Below, one piece after another: positions 34,605-45,976 of a DNA stretch of 64,000 nucleotides. The stretch covers positions 25,166,788 through 25,230,787 of the forward strand of contig OX393581.1 of the NCBI GenBank assembly GCA_947652605.1, written 5' to 3'. Position numbers and translations under genes: made by a program. The notes under the pieces were generated by a model. That model saw nothing but the letters and a program-made list of their open reading frames with translations. It did not search any database and was not told the DNA's origin. The stretch is from Elmis aenea. Its lineage: Eukaryota; Arthropoda; Insecta; Coleoptera; Elmidae. Position 1 is the first letter of the stretch. The number at the start of each line of letters is the position of its first letter.

Positions 34605-35954
34605 CCCTAGAAGCCCAATCATATTTTTGAGGCTATAAAGCCCAATCATACGTCAAAACGACGTACAATTATAAAAGAGCTCTATCTAAATAAACTTTAC
34701 TGCAAATACTAGTTTTTTGTATGGTTTATGTGAAATACTTTCTATGTAAATAAAAAAACAGAAATTTAGAAAAAATATTGTTTATTTAAACTCTGAAATG
34801 TTCACTTTAATTAAATCTACAAAAAATGGCACGAAAACTGAGATCCTTGTAATTTTTTCTTATACAGGCTATCAGACAAAAAACGCCGCAAGCTGTAACT
34901 CCGTTATTTGTGGTCCGATTTTGGTGAACAAAAAACTAAATGAAATGTCTCCTCAAATACTATAAACTGAATTGGATTTCAATTTTTTTCAAAGTCAACT
35001 TAAATGTCAAACGATAGTCAATTTTTTTTTCCAAATGGCACCATTATTTTTTTTTACTAAATCTGGTAGGCATTATTTTTCTGAATTCAATGATGTAATC
35101 ATAAGTTAATTTTAGTGCAAAACTAATAAGAAATAAAAATTAAAGTTTAACTAAAATAGGCTATGTTTCACAAAATTTTCAAGCGTGCCGTGGAATATAA
35201 AAAAATCGTAATCAACAAATATCATTTAAATACCATCAGTGTGGTATTTAGATGGTATTTAAATGATATTTGTTGATTTGGATTTTTTTGTTTTCCACGG
35301 CACGCTTGAAAATTTTGTGAAACCTAATAAACCTTTATTTTTTATTTCTTATTAGTTTTGCACTAAAATTAACTTATGATTACATCATTGAATTCAGAAA
35401 AATAATGCCTACCAGATTTAGTAAAAAAAAAATAGATGGTGCCATTTGGAAAAAAAAATTGACTATCGTTTGACATTTAAGTTGACCTTGAAAAAAATTG
35501 AAATCCAATTCAGTTTATAGTATTTGAGGAGACATTTCATTTAGTTTTTCGTTCACCAAAATCGGACCACAAATAACGGAGTTACAGCTTGCGGCGTTTT
35601 TTGTGTGACAGCCTGTATGCTACAAATTGTTCACAATAATCAACTATTTATATTTTTTTATGAAAAACTAATCAACTCTTATCAAACATAAATCAGTTAA
35701 GTCAAATATAATTCAGAAAATTCGAAAAGTGCAAAAGTTAACAAAGCCCAAACATAAGTCATATCATAACGACGTGAACATTGCGATAACAACAAAATGG
35801 CGGCACTTATCAAAGCGAGACTGCTGTCTCCTGTTAGTTCTGTGCATGTACCGAGTTGGCTCGGATGTTCACGGCGATCTAAGCAAGCGTGCGAAAGAGA
35901 TCGCGAATATGTGTTGGAGTGTACGTCAAAATGACTTAGATTGGGCTTCTAGGG
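34605..35954. mobile_element. piggyBac-type element (TTAA duplication)
   Basis: Terminal inverted repeats CCCTAGAAGCCCAATCATA and its inverse are flanked by TTAA at 34601-34604 and 35955-35958, the signature target of piggyBac-type transposons. A related internal repeat (GCCCAATCATACGTCAAAA against the right-end GTACGTCAAAATGACTTAGA) lies inside the ends. Most of its length is a later palindrome. The frame at 35729-35974 has no recognisable transposase domain. Confidence 0.75.
34865..35615. mobile_element. 751-bp near-perfect palindrome (foldback element)
   Basis: Ends TACAGGCTATCAGACAAAAA and its inverse are flanked by TA. Arms of about 370 bp are almost exactly complementary to a centre near 35238, where AAATACCATC meets its inverse with only a few bases between. 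It lies inside the piggyBac-type element, and is thus the youngest layer of this nest. It encodes nothing. Confidence 0.85.
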
Positions 35955-36123
35955 TTAATAAAAATACGAAATAAACTTTATTTAACATTATAAAACACAC
36001 ACTTAGGAAAAAATAACGGCTTTTACTGTAGAAAATATATACTATCTACTAATTACGTTTATTTATTTATTCTGGAGTCGGAGTCGGTTATTTTTCTGCT
36101 GACTCCCCATTCCTGATAATAAG

Positions 36124-37878
36124 AAAGTCATAAATGAATTAGAAATGGAAGTACAGGTACAACACCGATATTCCGGCAACTTATGGTTCGACACCTCCTT
36201 TAGTACGGACCAACAAAAAAAAAATTAAAATTAAAATTCCAGCGGCCAGCAAACTAGTTGACTGGTTGACCACGATGGCGTTGTGTGTAGGACGCACTTA
36301 TTTATTATTTACACTGTACTTGGTGGTGATACTGCAATTTTGTGAAATTCTTAACTTATTTTGCTTAAATTTAACCCTAGCTATGGCTTTACGGTTGGTC
36401 CAGCAAACAACTTAATCCTGAAAGGCTTTAGAAACAAAAGTGCCGAAAAATCGGTGTTTTAGTTGCATTTCAAATTTTCAGAATAATTTAAACTTTTCTT
36501 ACTAAGCCCTGCTAGTTTAATCATTCTTGTATAATAACGATTTCCGAGATCTCCATATTCTTCACGTTGGCACATAAAACCAAGGTTTTGTTAAACTTAA
36601 AGTGTAGCATTTAAAAAAGTCACAATCTATTGCCCCTATATATTTTTGTCTCACGAAATTTGTTTTTATGAACGTTATTACATATTAACAACCAATTACT
36701 TCTTTATGCGTTTTGTAAGTTATAAATGGCGAGACTTTTTAACTCTTTTTAAAATTTATATTACGTGTTGCTATGAGAGGCTGCAAGTGTAATAAATGAA
36801 ATATTGTCCTGCCGAACGCAGTATCTGCAACGAAAGTTGAACTTCACGCTGGGTTTTTATCGGAAGTTAATCGTAATATCTTTATCAAACTGTACAAAAC
36901 GCCAATAGCGGCAAATATATAGGATAATTTGGTGTACGTCTTGATTTATACCTATAAGTGTGTAGTCTATCGGGCTAGTTAACACAACTTTCTTATTCCG
37001 TGACACCAAGGCATTTTTATGCAAAGTTACGGATTATAAATCTCCACAAACCCTTGCTTGCATCCCGACATTTATCACCGTTCCATTTTATATCACTACC
37101 AAAAGTAACTTTTGATTTACTGTTGAACTCATTTAATATACTGTATTTTAAACAGTTCCCAAAATGCTTAAGGGCCTTATTTAAACCTTATTTTACTGTG
37201 CGAAGAACATTTTAAAGATTAATAAAAATTTTGTAACTCAACATGTGCGTACCTTCACTTTTCGTCGTAATCTTGATGAAACGGCCCTTCAAAAAACTTG
37301 AAGCTTTGTTTAAAAATGATCTGCATAAAATTATAGGTGGTATAAACACTCTCACTATGATCAAAATATTTATCTTGTCGTTTATAGGAATACGCATTTA
37401 ATAAACTCTTTCGGTTATTAAACATTAAAGTTTTGAAACACGTTAGTTCTTTGTCGGTTTATTAGTTATCAGTACATGATTAAACCGTAAAGCATTTTAA
37501 GTGCTACCTGCTCTAATTTAATATCTAACGTGCTTGAACGAATTAATTTTGGTTGACGTAAAAGTAGTGATCTGTACTTGACACTGTGTAAATAAAAGAA
37601 CCGACCAGAAGGCAACATCACTTGGATTTAACGGAAAATCACCTGGTATTAACTTTGGTCGGCTGTAATAAACTTGTTTAAGTGAGAAATGTTGTAATAC
37701 GTTACTAATCACCAATTTTTAAAAGCCGCTTTTTGTACGATTAAGCTTTTTAATCAGTAAAGACTACAGTCTCTGGAAATTGTTGTGTAGCTTTAAAAAA
37801 AAGTTTGCAGTTTCTTGCAAAACAAAATGTGACAAATCGCAGCCAGTTTTCAGTGCATTTGATTTAGTTTAGTTATTA
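36124..37878. other. Intergenic, nothing recognised
   Basis: AT-rich; short frames only, no recognisable exon or repeat ends. Confidence 0.5.
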
Positions 37879-37936
37879 TAAAGTTATGCGCAAAAATATG
37901 GAAACAGACAAATATCTTAAACATCATTAAACATAT

Positions 37937-38415
37937 AAATATATAAAAAGCTGTTTCGCAGGCCGTTTAGGCCCGGAGCTTAGTGATGTCCTTCCAGCAC
38001 GCTCTTCTCTCTTTCGCTTTCTTTATGTTTTTCTCTCTTAGTTCTGTCTCCACAGCCTCTCTCCATCTCTTTCTAGGTCTTGCTCTTTTTTATTGTATGT
38101 AATTTCTTTCCACGCTATCTCTTTTATTGTTCTGCTGTCCTCCCTTCTCTCAATATGTCCTATTTATTGCATTCTTCGGGCATTTATCACTTTATCTATG
38201 GTCCTTTCTTTAAAAATTGTATGTACCTCCTCGTTCGTTCTTCTTATACATCCCTCATCTGTTCTCTTCCCTCCCCACTATTCTCCTAATTATCTTTCTT
38301 TCCCATCTTCTTAGGGCTCCCTTTGCGTTTTTGTTCAGTACTCAGGTCTCGCACCCATAGGTCGCTGTAGGCTGTAGGTCTTAGTATTGTCTTATATAAC
38401 CGGAGTTTGGTGCTC
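37937..38415 (-). pseudogene. LINE 3'-end fragment, antisense
   Basis: A 12-bp duplication CATTAAACATAT (37925-37936 and 38416-38427) flanks a 5'-truncated retrotransposon read on the minus strand. It reads KLRLYKTILRPT, then GALRRWERKIIRRIV, RRTNEEVHTIFKERTIDKVI, GHIERREDSRTIKEIAWKEI, and a basic end (LERDGERLWRQN). Several stops and shifts interrupt it. The LYKTILRPTxxYGCETW-like block is typical of the region after the reverse-transcriptase domain of insect LINEs. The duplication proves target-primed insertion into the foldback element. Confidence 0.75.
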
Positions 38416-38843
38416 CATTAAACATATGAGATTTTGTATCTAAGCGTTATCATATTTTTTGGATTCGATGAAAATATTAAGGTTGTAATACGACTTCCGG
38501 TTCAACCGGAGACGAACTCAAACTTTGGAATTTTAAATAGAACACTTTTTATATTTTTATATTTTTTGTCCTAAAATTTACTTTAAAAATATGTTATGAT
38601 TTATGCGTCTAAAGTAAACCGTTTTCGAAAAATTTTGAGCGATACAGCAACTTAAATTTTTTTAACATTCAAGTTCTTTAAAAAGGCAGTAGAATTTTGT
38701 TTGAAAATTAAATTGACAATAGATTAATTAACACTTTGCGCTAGTTACATTTCAAAAATATTATACAGAGTGTTTTTCACGCTCGATCAAATTTGTGAAA
38801 CCTTAAACAACTCAATTTTAAATAATTTAATATTATTATTATA

Positions 38844-40540
38844 CAGGGTGTGTAAAAATTGGCGGAAGGGCTACACGGGGCGATGTTCTTTGTAAAATTT
38901 TAAGTCGAAAATCTTAATACGAAAATGCTGTACCATGCTTGCTGTGTCTGCAAGAGGTCCTCAAAGTTTTGACAGTTAGTCCTTTAATAGGCGTTATTAT
39001 TTAATACTTGCAAATGAAAAAGCTGCAATTTGGAATAAAAATAGCTTTCGAATAGTATTTTTTCCTAGATATTGTGTTCTTCCTTTCAAAAATTGGTGTT
39101 GAAAATATGTAAATCAGTGATTTTAATGACAGTAATACATATGGCAACATTGTCATTAGCTGTCATCTCCGTTTCTCTCGTAATTATTATTTCTAGTTTG
39201 TATTAGTTATTGTTTGCTGCATTGTTATTAGTTGTGTTTCTGTATTTTTCATTATCTATTGTGTTTATCCATTCATTTATTATGAATTTTACTTTTAATG
39301 AGTACGCTGATATGTACTCGTACATGGCATATGGTTTCTGCAATGGAAATGCAGCCTTGGCTAAAGTAGAATATCGATTGCGTTTTCCAAACCGGAACAA
39401 TCCTTTGGAAAATGTTTTTCGAAGGCTGGACCAACGTGTTCGTGAAAGTGGTTCGTTTGTTCCAAGAAAGATCAACGCTGGTCGACCAAGAGACAGGTGC
39501 ACAGTACAATTGGAAGATAATATTTTAAACGCAATACAAGAAGATCCCTCTACAAGTACCCGGCAGTTGGCTGAAACATTAAATGTCCCCAGCAATAAGT
39601 CGGTTCATTTTGTTCTACAAGAAAACCTATTGTATCCTTATCATGTCTCCAAAGTTCAGCCCCTTTATGAAAATGATAACATACCCCGATTAAATTTTTG
39701 CAACACTATTTTAAACAGAATTCGTGAGGATGACGGCTTCTTGAGACGTATTATTTGGAGCGACGAGTGCATGTTTACTAGAGATGGTATGTTTAATATT
39801 CACAATACGCACTGTTGGGCTGATGGAAACCCACATAAATTTCGTGAATGTGGTCACCAAATAAGGTTTTCTGTTAATGTTTGGCTGGGCATAATAAACC
39901 ATAGGATTATTGGACCGATTTACCTTCCAAACCGTCTTGACGCTGTTGAATACCTCAATGTTTTGGAACAAGTCATTGACGATATGCCGTTGAACATACG
40001 ACCAAATATGCTGTTCATGCATGATGGAGCTCCAGCTCATTTTGCTCGAAATGTAAGAGAGTGGTTGGAAGAAAACTTTCCAAACAGATGGATTGGTCGT
40101 GGGGGTCCCATATCCTGGCCTGCGAGATCTCCCGATCTCAATCCATTAGATTTCTTTGTTTGGGGCTTTATTAAACAAAAAGTTTATGCAACGCCTCCGC
40201 CAAATGCCGAAGAAGTTAAAAACAGGATTAATACGGCGGTTTTACAAATAACACCAGAAAAACTGGAGCGAGTAATGCAGACGATACCTAAAAGATTGCA
40301 GCTATGTTGACGCACTAACGGCTATCAGTTCGAACAATTATTATAAATACCTTAGTAAAAATTGCTAATAAAAAATGTCTAAACGCAAATCAATGGATGC
40401 AGTGTTGCCAATTTTTTTTTTAAATTGCTCCTGAGGCCATAGGAAGCATGGTACAACATTTTCGTAATAAGATTTTCGACTTAGAATTTTACGAAGAACA
40501 TCGCCCCGTGTAGCCCTTCCGCCAATTTCTACACACCCTG
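38844..40540 (+). mobile_element. Complete mariner-type transposon
   Basis: Nearly identical terminal inverted repeats of at least 100 bp (starting CAGGGTGTGTAAAAATTGGC and CAGGGTGTGTAGAAATTGGC) are flanked by TA at 38842-38843 and 40541-40542. It contains one uninterrupted transposase frame. Arms of an older foldback element continue on either side. This copy is structurally complete and could be the source of the deleted copy at 6613-7237. Confidence 0.9.
39282..40310 (+). CDS. Tc1/mariner-superfamily transposase, intact frame
   Basis: A 342-residue protein, typical length for the superfamily, starting at the ATG at 39282 (MNFTFNEYADMYSYMAYGFC). The frame extends further upstream without an ATG. 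An N-terminal helix-turn-helix (NEYADMYSYMAYGFCNGNAA, then a GRPRD linker) is followed by a second DNA-binding helix region. The catalytic core has IIWSDECMF, MLFMHDGAPAHF and PARSPDLNPLDFFVWG, supplying three aspartates with 36 residues between the second and third. This enzyme would bind the terminal repeats, excise the element and insert it at TA in the nucleus. No stop or frameshift is visible. The subfamily (mariner-like DDxD group) is inferred from motifs only. Confidence 0.88.
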   Translation: MNFTFNEYADMYSYMAYGFCNGNAALAKVEYRLRFPNRNNPLENVFRRLDQRVRESGSFVPRKINAGRPRDRCTVQLEDNILNAIQEDPSTSTRQLAETLNVPSNKSVHFVLQENLLYPYHVSKVQPLYENDNIPRLNFCNTILNRIREDDGFLRRIIWSDECMFTRDGMFNIHNTHCWADGNPHKFRECGHQIRFSVNVWLGIINHRIIGPIYLPNRLDAVEYLNVLEQVIDDMPLNIRPNMLFMHDGAPAHFARNVREWLEENFPNRWIGRGGPISWPARSPDLNPLDFFVWGFIKQKVYATPPPNAEEVKNRINTAVLQITPEKLERVMQTIPKRLQLC

Positions 40541-40554
40541 TATATATTATATAT

Positions 40555-40574
40555 ATTAATAATAATAATAATAA
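40555..40574. repeat. (TAA)n microsatellite
   Basis: About six TAA units just outside the right TA of the mariner-type element. Confidence 0.8.
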
Positions 40575-41050
40575 TTTAAATGAAACAATCTAAGTATATG
40601 TTTTTACATTGTCTTTCAAAAACATTAACCATGTTTTACACCTAAAACTGATATTTTTCGAGATATCACGATTTACTTGTAAATTATCAGGGCAACGTAA
40701 TATTTTAGAGTATATGCTATAAAGGTAGACGGCGGTTATTTTGGAAAAATTGAAAGACAAAAACAAGAGAGTTAAATTTGCTGTAAAAGTGCTGTATCGC
40801 TCAAATATAACTCAATACATTTTTAAAGTGAATATTAAAAGGAATCGAAAAATAAAAAAATATGCAGTGTGTTCCATTTAAAATTTCACAGTTTGAGTCC
40901 GTTTCCGGTTGAACCGGAGGTCATACTGCAACCTCAATATTTTCATCGAATCCGAAAAATACGATAAAGCTTATATACAAAATTTCAGTGTAGTATCTAT
41001 GATAATGTTTTAAATATTTGTCTGTTTCCATACTTTTGCGCATCCCTGTA

Positions 41051-41951
41051 TATAAATTCGTGTACTAGTTAAAGTTACTCTGTGTATTTTAGAGGATTGT
41101 TAAATGCTTTTCATAAACTGAAAATATTCGAATTTGGAGAGAAAAAAAATATTTTGTGCCGGTGTAGAAGGGCTGTATGTGTTCTAGTTGTTATTGAGAT
41201 GTAGCCATTTTCGTTGCGTGTAGAAAATAGGACTGTTCTGTTGGTGTATAGGTTTAATCATAATTGTTGGCAATTTTGAACCGCAGTTGCTGTCGCCTTG
41301 GAAGAACAACCACGCCAAGCGAATTCCCGGTTGATTGCTATATTAAAAAGTCTGCTTGTTCGATTTTTAACAATCGTCCAAGATGTCGAATAATATGTAA
41401 GGTTGTTTAGCTTCGCTATCTCAATTGGTGTGTGGGTAGTAAATAAAAAAGCCGATGATAAGCAAAGTTAAACAACATTTTATATCTCGGAGTCTTCACG
41501 CCGCCAGTGTAATGGCCACTGCATCGAATCACGGAAGGTTGTTTTACGAAGTAATAAATAGGACATAAAAATCAATCAAACAAATTTTACGAGCTTCCAG
41601 AATGAAACCGTAAATTTATATTTTGTATAGCTTAAAGATAATCACGCGGTTTTTATATGTAACTCGTTTCTTATCAATATTGTTGGGTTCGATTGAATGA
41701 GATGTGGTGTCGACGTGAAAGTATGTGACCAGTTAATATATCAATAATAACCAGAAAAGAAAATGTTGTTGAACGCGACTGCACAACCGATCAATAATAT
41801 AATTTATTGCTAAAGGTGCGTTCCAATTATTTCAGCGTATTGTCGGACAATCGATTCAAATACCTCATCAAAATTAACACGAATATTTTGTAGTTAATTG
41901 TCGCAGGGGCAATTAATCAGAAAGAAGTTGGTCAATGTATAATAAACTTAC
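41051..41951. other. Intergenic, nothing recognised
   Basis: Moderately mixed composition around 41270-41540, but no exon or element could be supported. Confidence 0.45.
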
Positions 41952-41959
41952 AGTGCATC

Positions 41960-42110
41960 CAGGAGCGTCGATAGACGCCACCCGAGCCGGGAGAAAAATC
42001 TACATATAAAAATAAATTATTTGAAAATTTATTTAATAAAAAACAAATTGTGGAATAATGTTCGGGCCCAGGAAAAGTTAACCCATCGCCCCTTTCCCTC
42101 GGCAAGCCTG
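41960..42110. mobile_element. 151-bp hAT-type MITE
   Basis: The left end CAGGAGCGTCGATAG and the right end, inverted as CAGGCTTGCCGAGGG, are flanked by AGTGCATC (41952-41959) and GGTGCATC (42111-42118), 7 of 8 matching. GC-rich ends surround an AT-rich middle. The minus-strand frame across it is not a gene. Confidence 0.6.
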
Positions 42111-42118
42111 GGTGCATC

Positions 42119-43200
42119 AGCATCTATAGTATATCCCATATAAGACTTCTCATATCGGCTTAAGCAGTTGGAACAACCCACGTACATACACAATCTTGGA
42201 TTATAAACCTTAAATGATTTGTATGGCACAACACCTAAAATCATAATCGCATACCACATCTTCCTAATTGCTTTTCTTTGAGCATAATGACCATAATGCT
42301 GCAGTTCTAAACAAGTTCTCGCTAAAGCTTATTACCTTATATATGCTATAATAGATTTTAAATTATAATTGTTTACAAGCAAAAACTTTTGGGAAACACT
42401 GATACAGATATTAATTTTCTTTTACCTAAGAAACCAAATAAGCCCTTATTGAACCTATAATTAGGGATCAAATTTCGACTGCTTGCAATAATCTTCATGA
42501 ATCCGCCTTCAATTAGATTACAACTTTCATTGGCGTAGACTGAATTGTAAACACAAATAATATTTAAAGAAAGAGACGGAGATTGTGCATTTGTTTCGTT
42601 TAGTTCTGCCTCTTCTTAATCCGCTGTGAGCAATTTTAAAAGAAATATACTATATTTAGGCTGTTTGCTTCTTTTGGACACTACGATTAATATAGGTACA
42701 TAAGCTTACATTATCTATAGTACAGTATTGTTTATTTATATTTATGTAAAACAACTTTTTTATCTAAATTTTTCTTTTATCCACACCCACCTCCCGCAAA
42801 AAAATCTGTGGCGTCCCATCCTATTCCACTCAGAATGTAGTCACTTTACAGTTGGTCCATTTTAATTTAATGCTCACAAAATAATGGTTTTTCGTCGAAA
42901 AATAGGTATCTAATAAAACACAATTAGACAAGTTATAAACTGCCAATTACTACAGTGATTGTGTTTTGTTTAGTCAAATACAACGATTTTGTGAATATTA
43001 ATAGATAATAATTTAATTATTCTCAAACATTTTTCTATGTACGCTTACATTTTTAATGCACTATCGGATTTATAATTTAATTCTCTACCAAAATCAATAA
43101 AAAAAGTTGGGTACTATGTAATTTCAAAAAAAGTTGACTGTCGCCATTTCGACATATTTTATTGTAGAAAAAAAAATCTGAACGTAATTTAATAAAAAAA
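42119..43200. other. Intergenic, nothing recognised
   Basis: AT-rich; no supported gene. Confidence 0.5.
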
Positions 43201-43201
43201 T

Positions 43202-43440
43202 CAGGGCCGCCGTTAGGTATGGGCGATTTGGAGCATGGAGCGGAGCTGGAGCAGGCACTTTGATGCCGTAGCGGAGCCATTAAAAAATTGGACTGCTCCA
43301 AACCCCTGTCGATGATACTATTGAATCATACCAAAAATAATGTAAAAATTGCATTGAATATTCTCAGAAAAGGGCCACGCTTTTAAATGCTGCCAAGGGC
43401 CCCGCAATTTTTGCGATTTACAAAAATAGAAGGTTTATAG
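43202..43440. repeat. Overlapping hAT-like repeat ends
   Basis: A CAGGGCCGCCGTTAGG end begins at 43202, followed by a block rich in GGAGC (GGAGCATGGAGCGGAGC) that closes with GCTCCAAACCCCTG near 43307, and then more GGGCC-rich sequence to about 43410. This looks like one small element inserted into the end of another. Boundaries are uncertain. Confidence 0.45.
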
Positions 43441-43503
43441 GGGTTTCTCCTTGAAATATTAAAGTTGTAGGAGTGCGTCAATCAAACCGAATCAACCGGT
43501 ATA

Positions 43504-43760
43504 CAGGGTGGTTCACATAGAAGGGCTATTTACTATTGGAATCTCGTAAACGGTAAGAGCTACAAAGAAGTTTAAATTATACAAATTGTTTCCCTCTCTG
43601 AGACCTATTCAGTAATGTTTTAATGCTTTGAAAAAGTTTCATGGCATGCTAGATAATTTAAAAAATCCATATGGGCATTTTTTTATAATCGTTAATACTC
43701 GGTTACACTTGACGTTACAAAAATATATTTGGGCAGTAAGTTGCTGTTTTTTGTACGCAC
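43504..43760. mobile_element. One end of a mariner-type element (family of 49555)
   Basis: TA then CAGGGTGGTTCACATAGA and about 200 bp more match the copy at 49555 (shared GAGCTACAAAGAAGTTTAAA). The opposite inverted end was not found, so the copy is truncated or too diverged. Confidence 0.6.
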
Positions 43761-45039
43761 TGCAAAATGAAAACATTTATTTGTTTCAATATTGTTTAAA
43801 TTTATATAACTCGTAGGGACTTTTTGATGAATTTTATTTATTTTGAGCCCAAATATCAAAATAAATACATTAAAACTTATATTATTGAAAAGAGGGGGAA
43901 AATGCGTTTTCTTAGGTCATAGCCAACTACGTTTTTCCTTTAAAAAACAAAAAGAATTCATACAATATTAAAACAAATTAATGTTTTCATTTTACAACTT
44001 TTTCCCCAGAAATATTTTGTACGATCAAGTATAACTAGCCCTAGCTTATTTAAAAATTGGACTTATATCACTTAAAAAAAACTGCTTATCTAATCAAGTA
44101 CAATTTTTAAAAAATGCTATGGAAATAAAAAAATTTGATATTTTTAATGGCATTAAGCTCTAATTTTTTTCTAGTATTTTGTTTCATCTTGGTCAAACAA
44201 CATAACAATTTCCGCATGTTTTTCCGGGTTCCTGTTCAATACATAGGTACTTAAAAACAACATACGTCCAATTAATAATTAATAACTAAAATTGACCACG
44301 CGAGTGCATCCACACGTGAAATATTCACAATTGATTACCACAACTTATTTAATGTTAAATTATTCCGCTCCCGATCCATTTACTCTTATCAAAGGGGTCA
44401 ATAAGTGCGCTCTTCCTGAATATAATTTATGCAGAACGACCGCAGGTAGCCTAGGCTAAGATACAGTATAAGTTTGAATACTAATGGCACTTTCCACGTC
44501 TGCTACCTTTAAATACTTGCATATTTATGCGACCCAAAATTCGGGTCACATAGTAAAGCTCACGTATAAAGAGGGCCGCTTCACGCACCAATGAAGCTTG
44601 GGCCATTTCACGGTTCAATAACAATCATCCCCTTTTGTTTAAGCTCAGGAAAACAGTTTTGATAAAACCGGTCGGGATAAAAATACTTATTTTAATGAAT
44701 TTGTTTCTTTTTAATAGTTTGGTGTATTGAAAAAAATCGTGTTACGTATATTTTTGTAATTAATTAGTAATTCGATTATTTATTTTACAAATTATGTAAA
44801 TCTTCTTCTTTCTAATAATCCAATTTCTACACATCCTTGAAATATTTATTTAAGTGATGTGTTGTAAACGTAAATGTAATCTAGTATTTCTAAAAAAATC
44901 TTTCAAATTTCTAATTAAACCGATTTATATTACGAAGGCGTATTTTTATGTAATTTACCTAGCCATAAAAGAAAGTACGTAGGAGAACCAAGAAAAATTA
45001 TTTTTCTAACATATTTATCTTCAACACTTACCCACTAAA
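43761..45039. other. Intergenic, nothing recognised
   Basis: AT-rich; no gene or element ends supported. Confidence 0.45.
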
Positions 45040-45975
45040 TCCAACGTTTTTCGAGTCGCCGCATCCCTTTAAGCAAAAAGTTTTTCAGGAGCTTCGCAAA
45101 ACAGAAATTAACACCTATCTTTTTAGCTCGCTCATTATTGGCGGTAAATTTTCTGCCCCCAACATTTGTTTTAGATTTCTGGACAAAAAGAAGTTGCAGG
45201 GCGTTTAGTCAGCTGTAAGCTAGATGACGCAGCTCAATAAATCCAGATTCTTGAATTACAGCTTGAACATTGCTTGCTGTCGTGCAGAAGCAGATTCTTC
45301 TGCTGCTTTAAGGCCGTTTCAATTTTAACGCTTTTTTGAAACTTAAATCGCCTTTAAATAGACCCCATTCATTGTAAAGCCTTTTTACATATACATAGAT
45401 ATACAATAAGAAGAACTCCTTAATCGTCCAAAAAAATTGTTGCCATTAGTTTTTCAATCGAAGACTGTGTTTTGGCTTTTTTTTTGAGAAAACGAACCTT
45501 TATGAACCCACTGCACATATTTTTGTTTGGTTAGAGAATCCCAGTGGTACATCCAAATCTCAAAGCCGGTAACAATACGTAAATTAAACTTTAATTAAGC
45601 TGTGAAGCGATACAAATTTTCTTGGGAAAATATTTCTTGACAAGTTTTTTTCTTTGGTGTAAGGAATCTTGGAATCCAATGCGCAGACACTTTCTTTATC
45701 TCCAAATCGCCATGCATAACTTTCCAAAGAGTTGTTCCCTAGTAATGAAAAACAACTTCATTCACCAAATCTTGAATTTTTCTAACGATATCCTCAGTTT
45801 TTGCCTCGACTGTTCCACCTGATTTTATATCTTCCTGTGTAGAGTTCCGACCACAGCAAAACTGCTTAGACCAAAATCTTACTTGGAATAAAGAAGGGGC
45901 TTCATTTCCATACACGTCGGTCATTCTTTGATGGATAACTTTAGGCCCATTACCCTCTTTTGCGAGAAATTTTAT
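45040..45975 (-). pseudogene. Decayed mariner (SETMAR-like) transposase
   Basis: Read on the minus strand from about 45975, the N-terminal domain is clear: KVIHQRMTDVYGNEAPSLFQ, then KQFCCGRNSTQED. Further blocks in shifting frames match classical mariner order: KKVSAHWIPRFLTP; then WVHKGSFSQKKSQ; then a CLLHDSKQCSS-like second-aspartate site; then GGRKFTANNERAKKI and LKGMRRLEKRW at the C-terminus near 45040. Several stops and frameshifts make it non-functional. This is a different, much older lineage than the intact transposase at 39282. A half foldback element starts immediately beyond its N-terminal end. Confidence 0.72.
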
Positions 45976-45976
45976 T

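Larger units (their letters stand above)
32615..36115. mobile_element. hAT element hosting three younger insertions
   Basis: The left end CAGGGATGGGAAGTCGGAG and the right end, inverted as CAGGAATGGGGAGTCAGCAG, are flanked by a perfect 8-bp duplication ATAATAAG (32607-32614 and 36116-36123). AGTCGG-type repeats cluster at both ends, as expected for a hAT. Its own sequence, after subtracting the insertions at 33227-33978 and 34605-35954, is about 1.4 kb with no readable transposase. Confidence 0.85.
37879..41050. mobile_element. Foldback element split by a LINE and a mariner
   Basis: Left sequence ATGCGCAAAAATATGGAAAC and the inverse of the right end (CAGGGATGCGCAAAAGTATG) match. The match continues inward through GACAAATATCTTAAACAT, the segment with GGATTCGATGAAAATATTAA, and TTCCGGTTCAACCGGAG. 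The outermost left bases are decayed, so the left boundary is approximate. Two insertions, at 37937-38415 and 38844-40540, interrupt it. Confidence 0.7.

Noticed and set aside
38080..38314. Plus-strand hydrophobic frames
   Set aside because: Antisense of the LINE fragment flanked by the 12-bp duplication.
39210..39281. Upstream extension of the mariner transposase frame
   Set aside because: It has no ATG and reads as a hydrophobic leader unlike the family; the ATG at 39282 gives the expected N-terminus.
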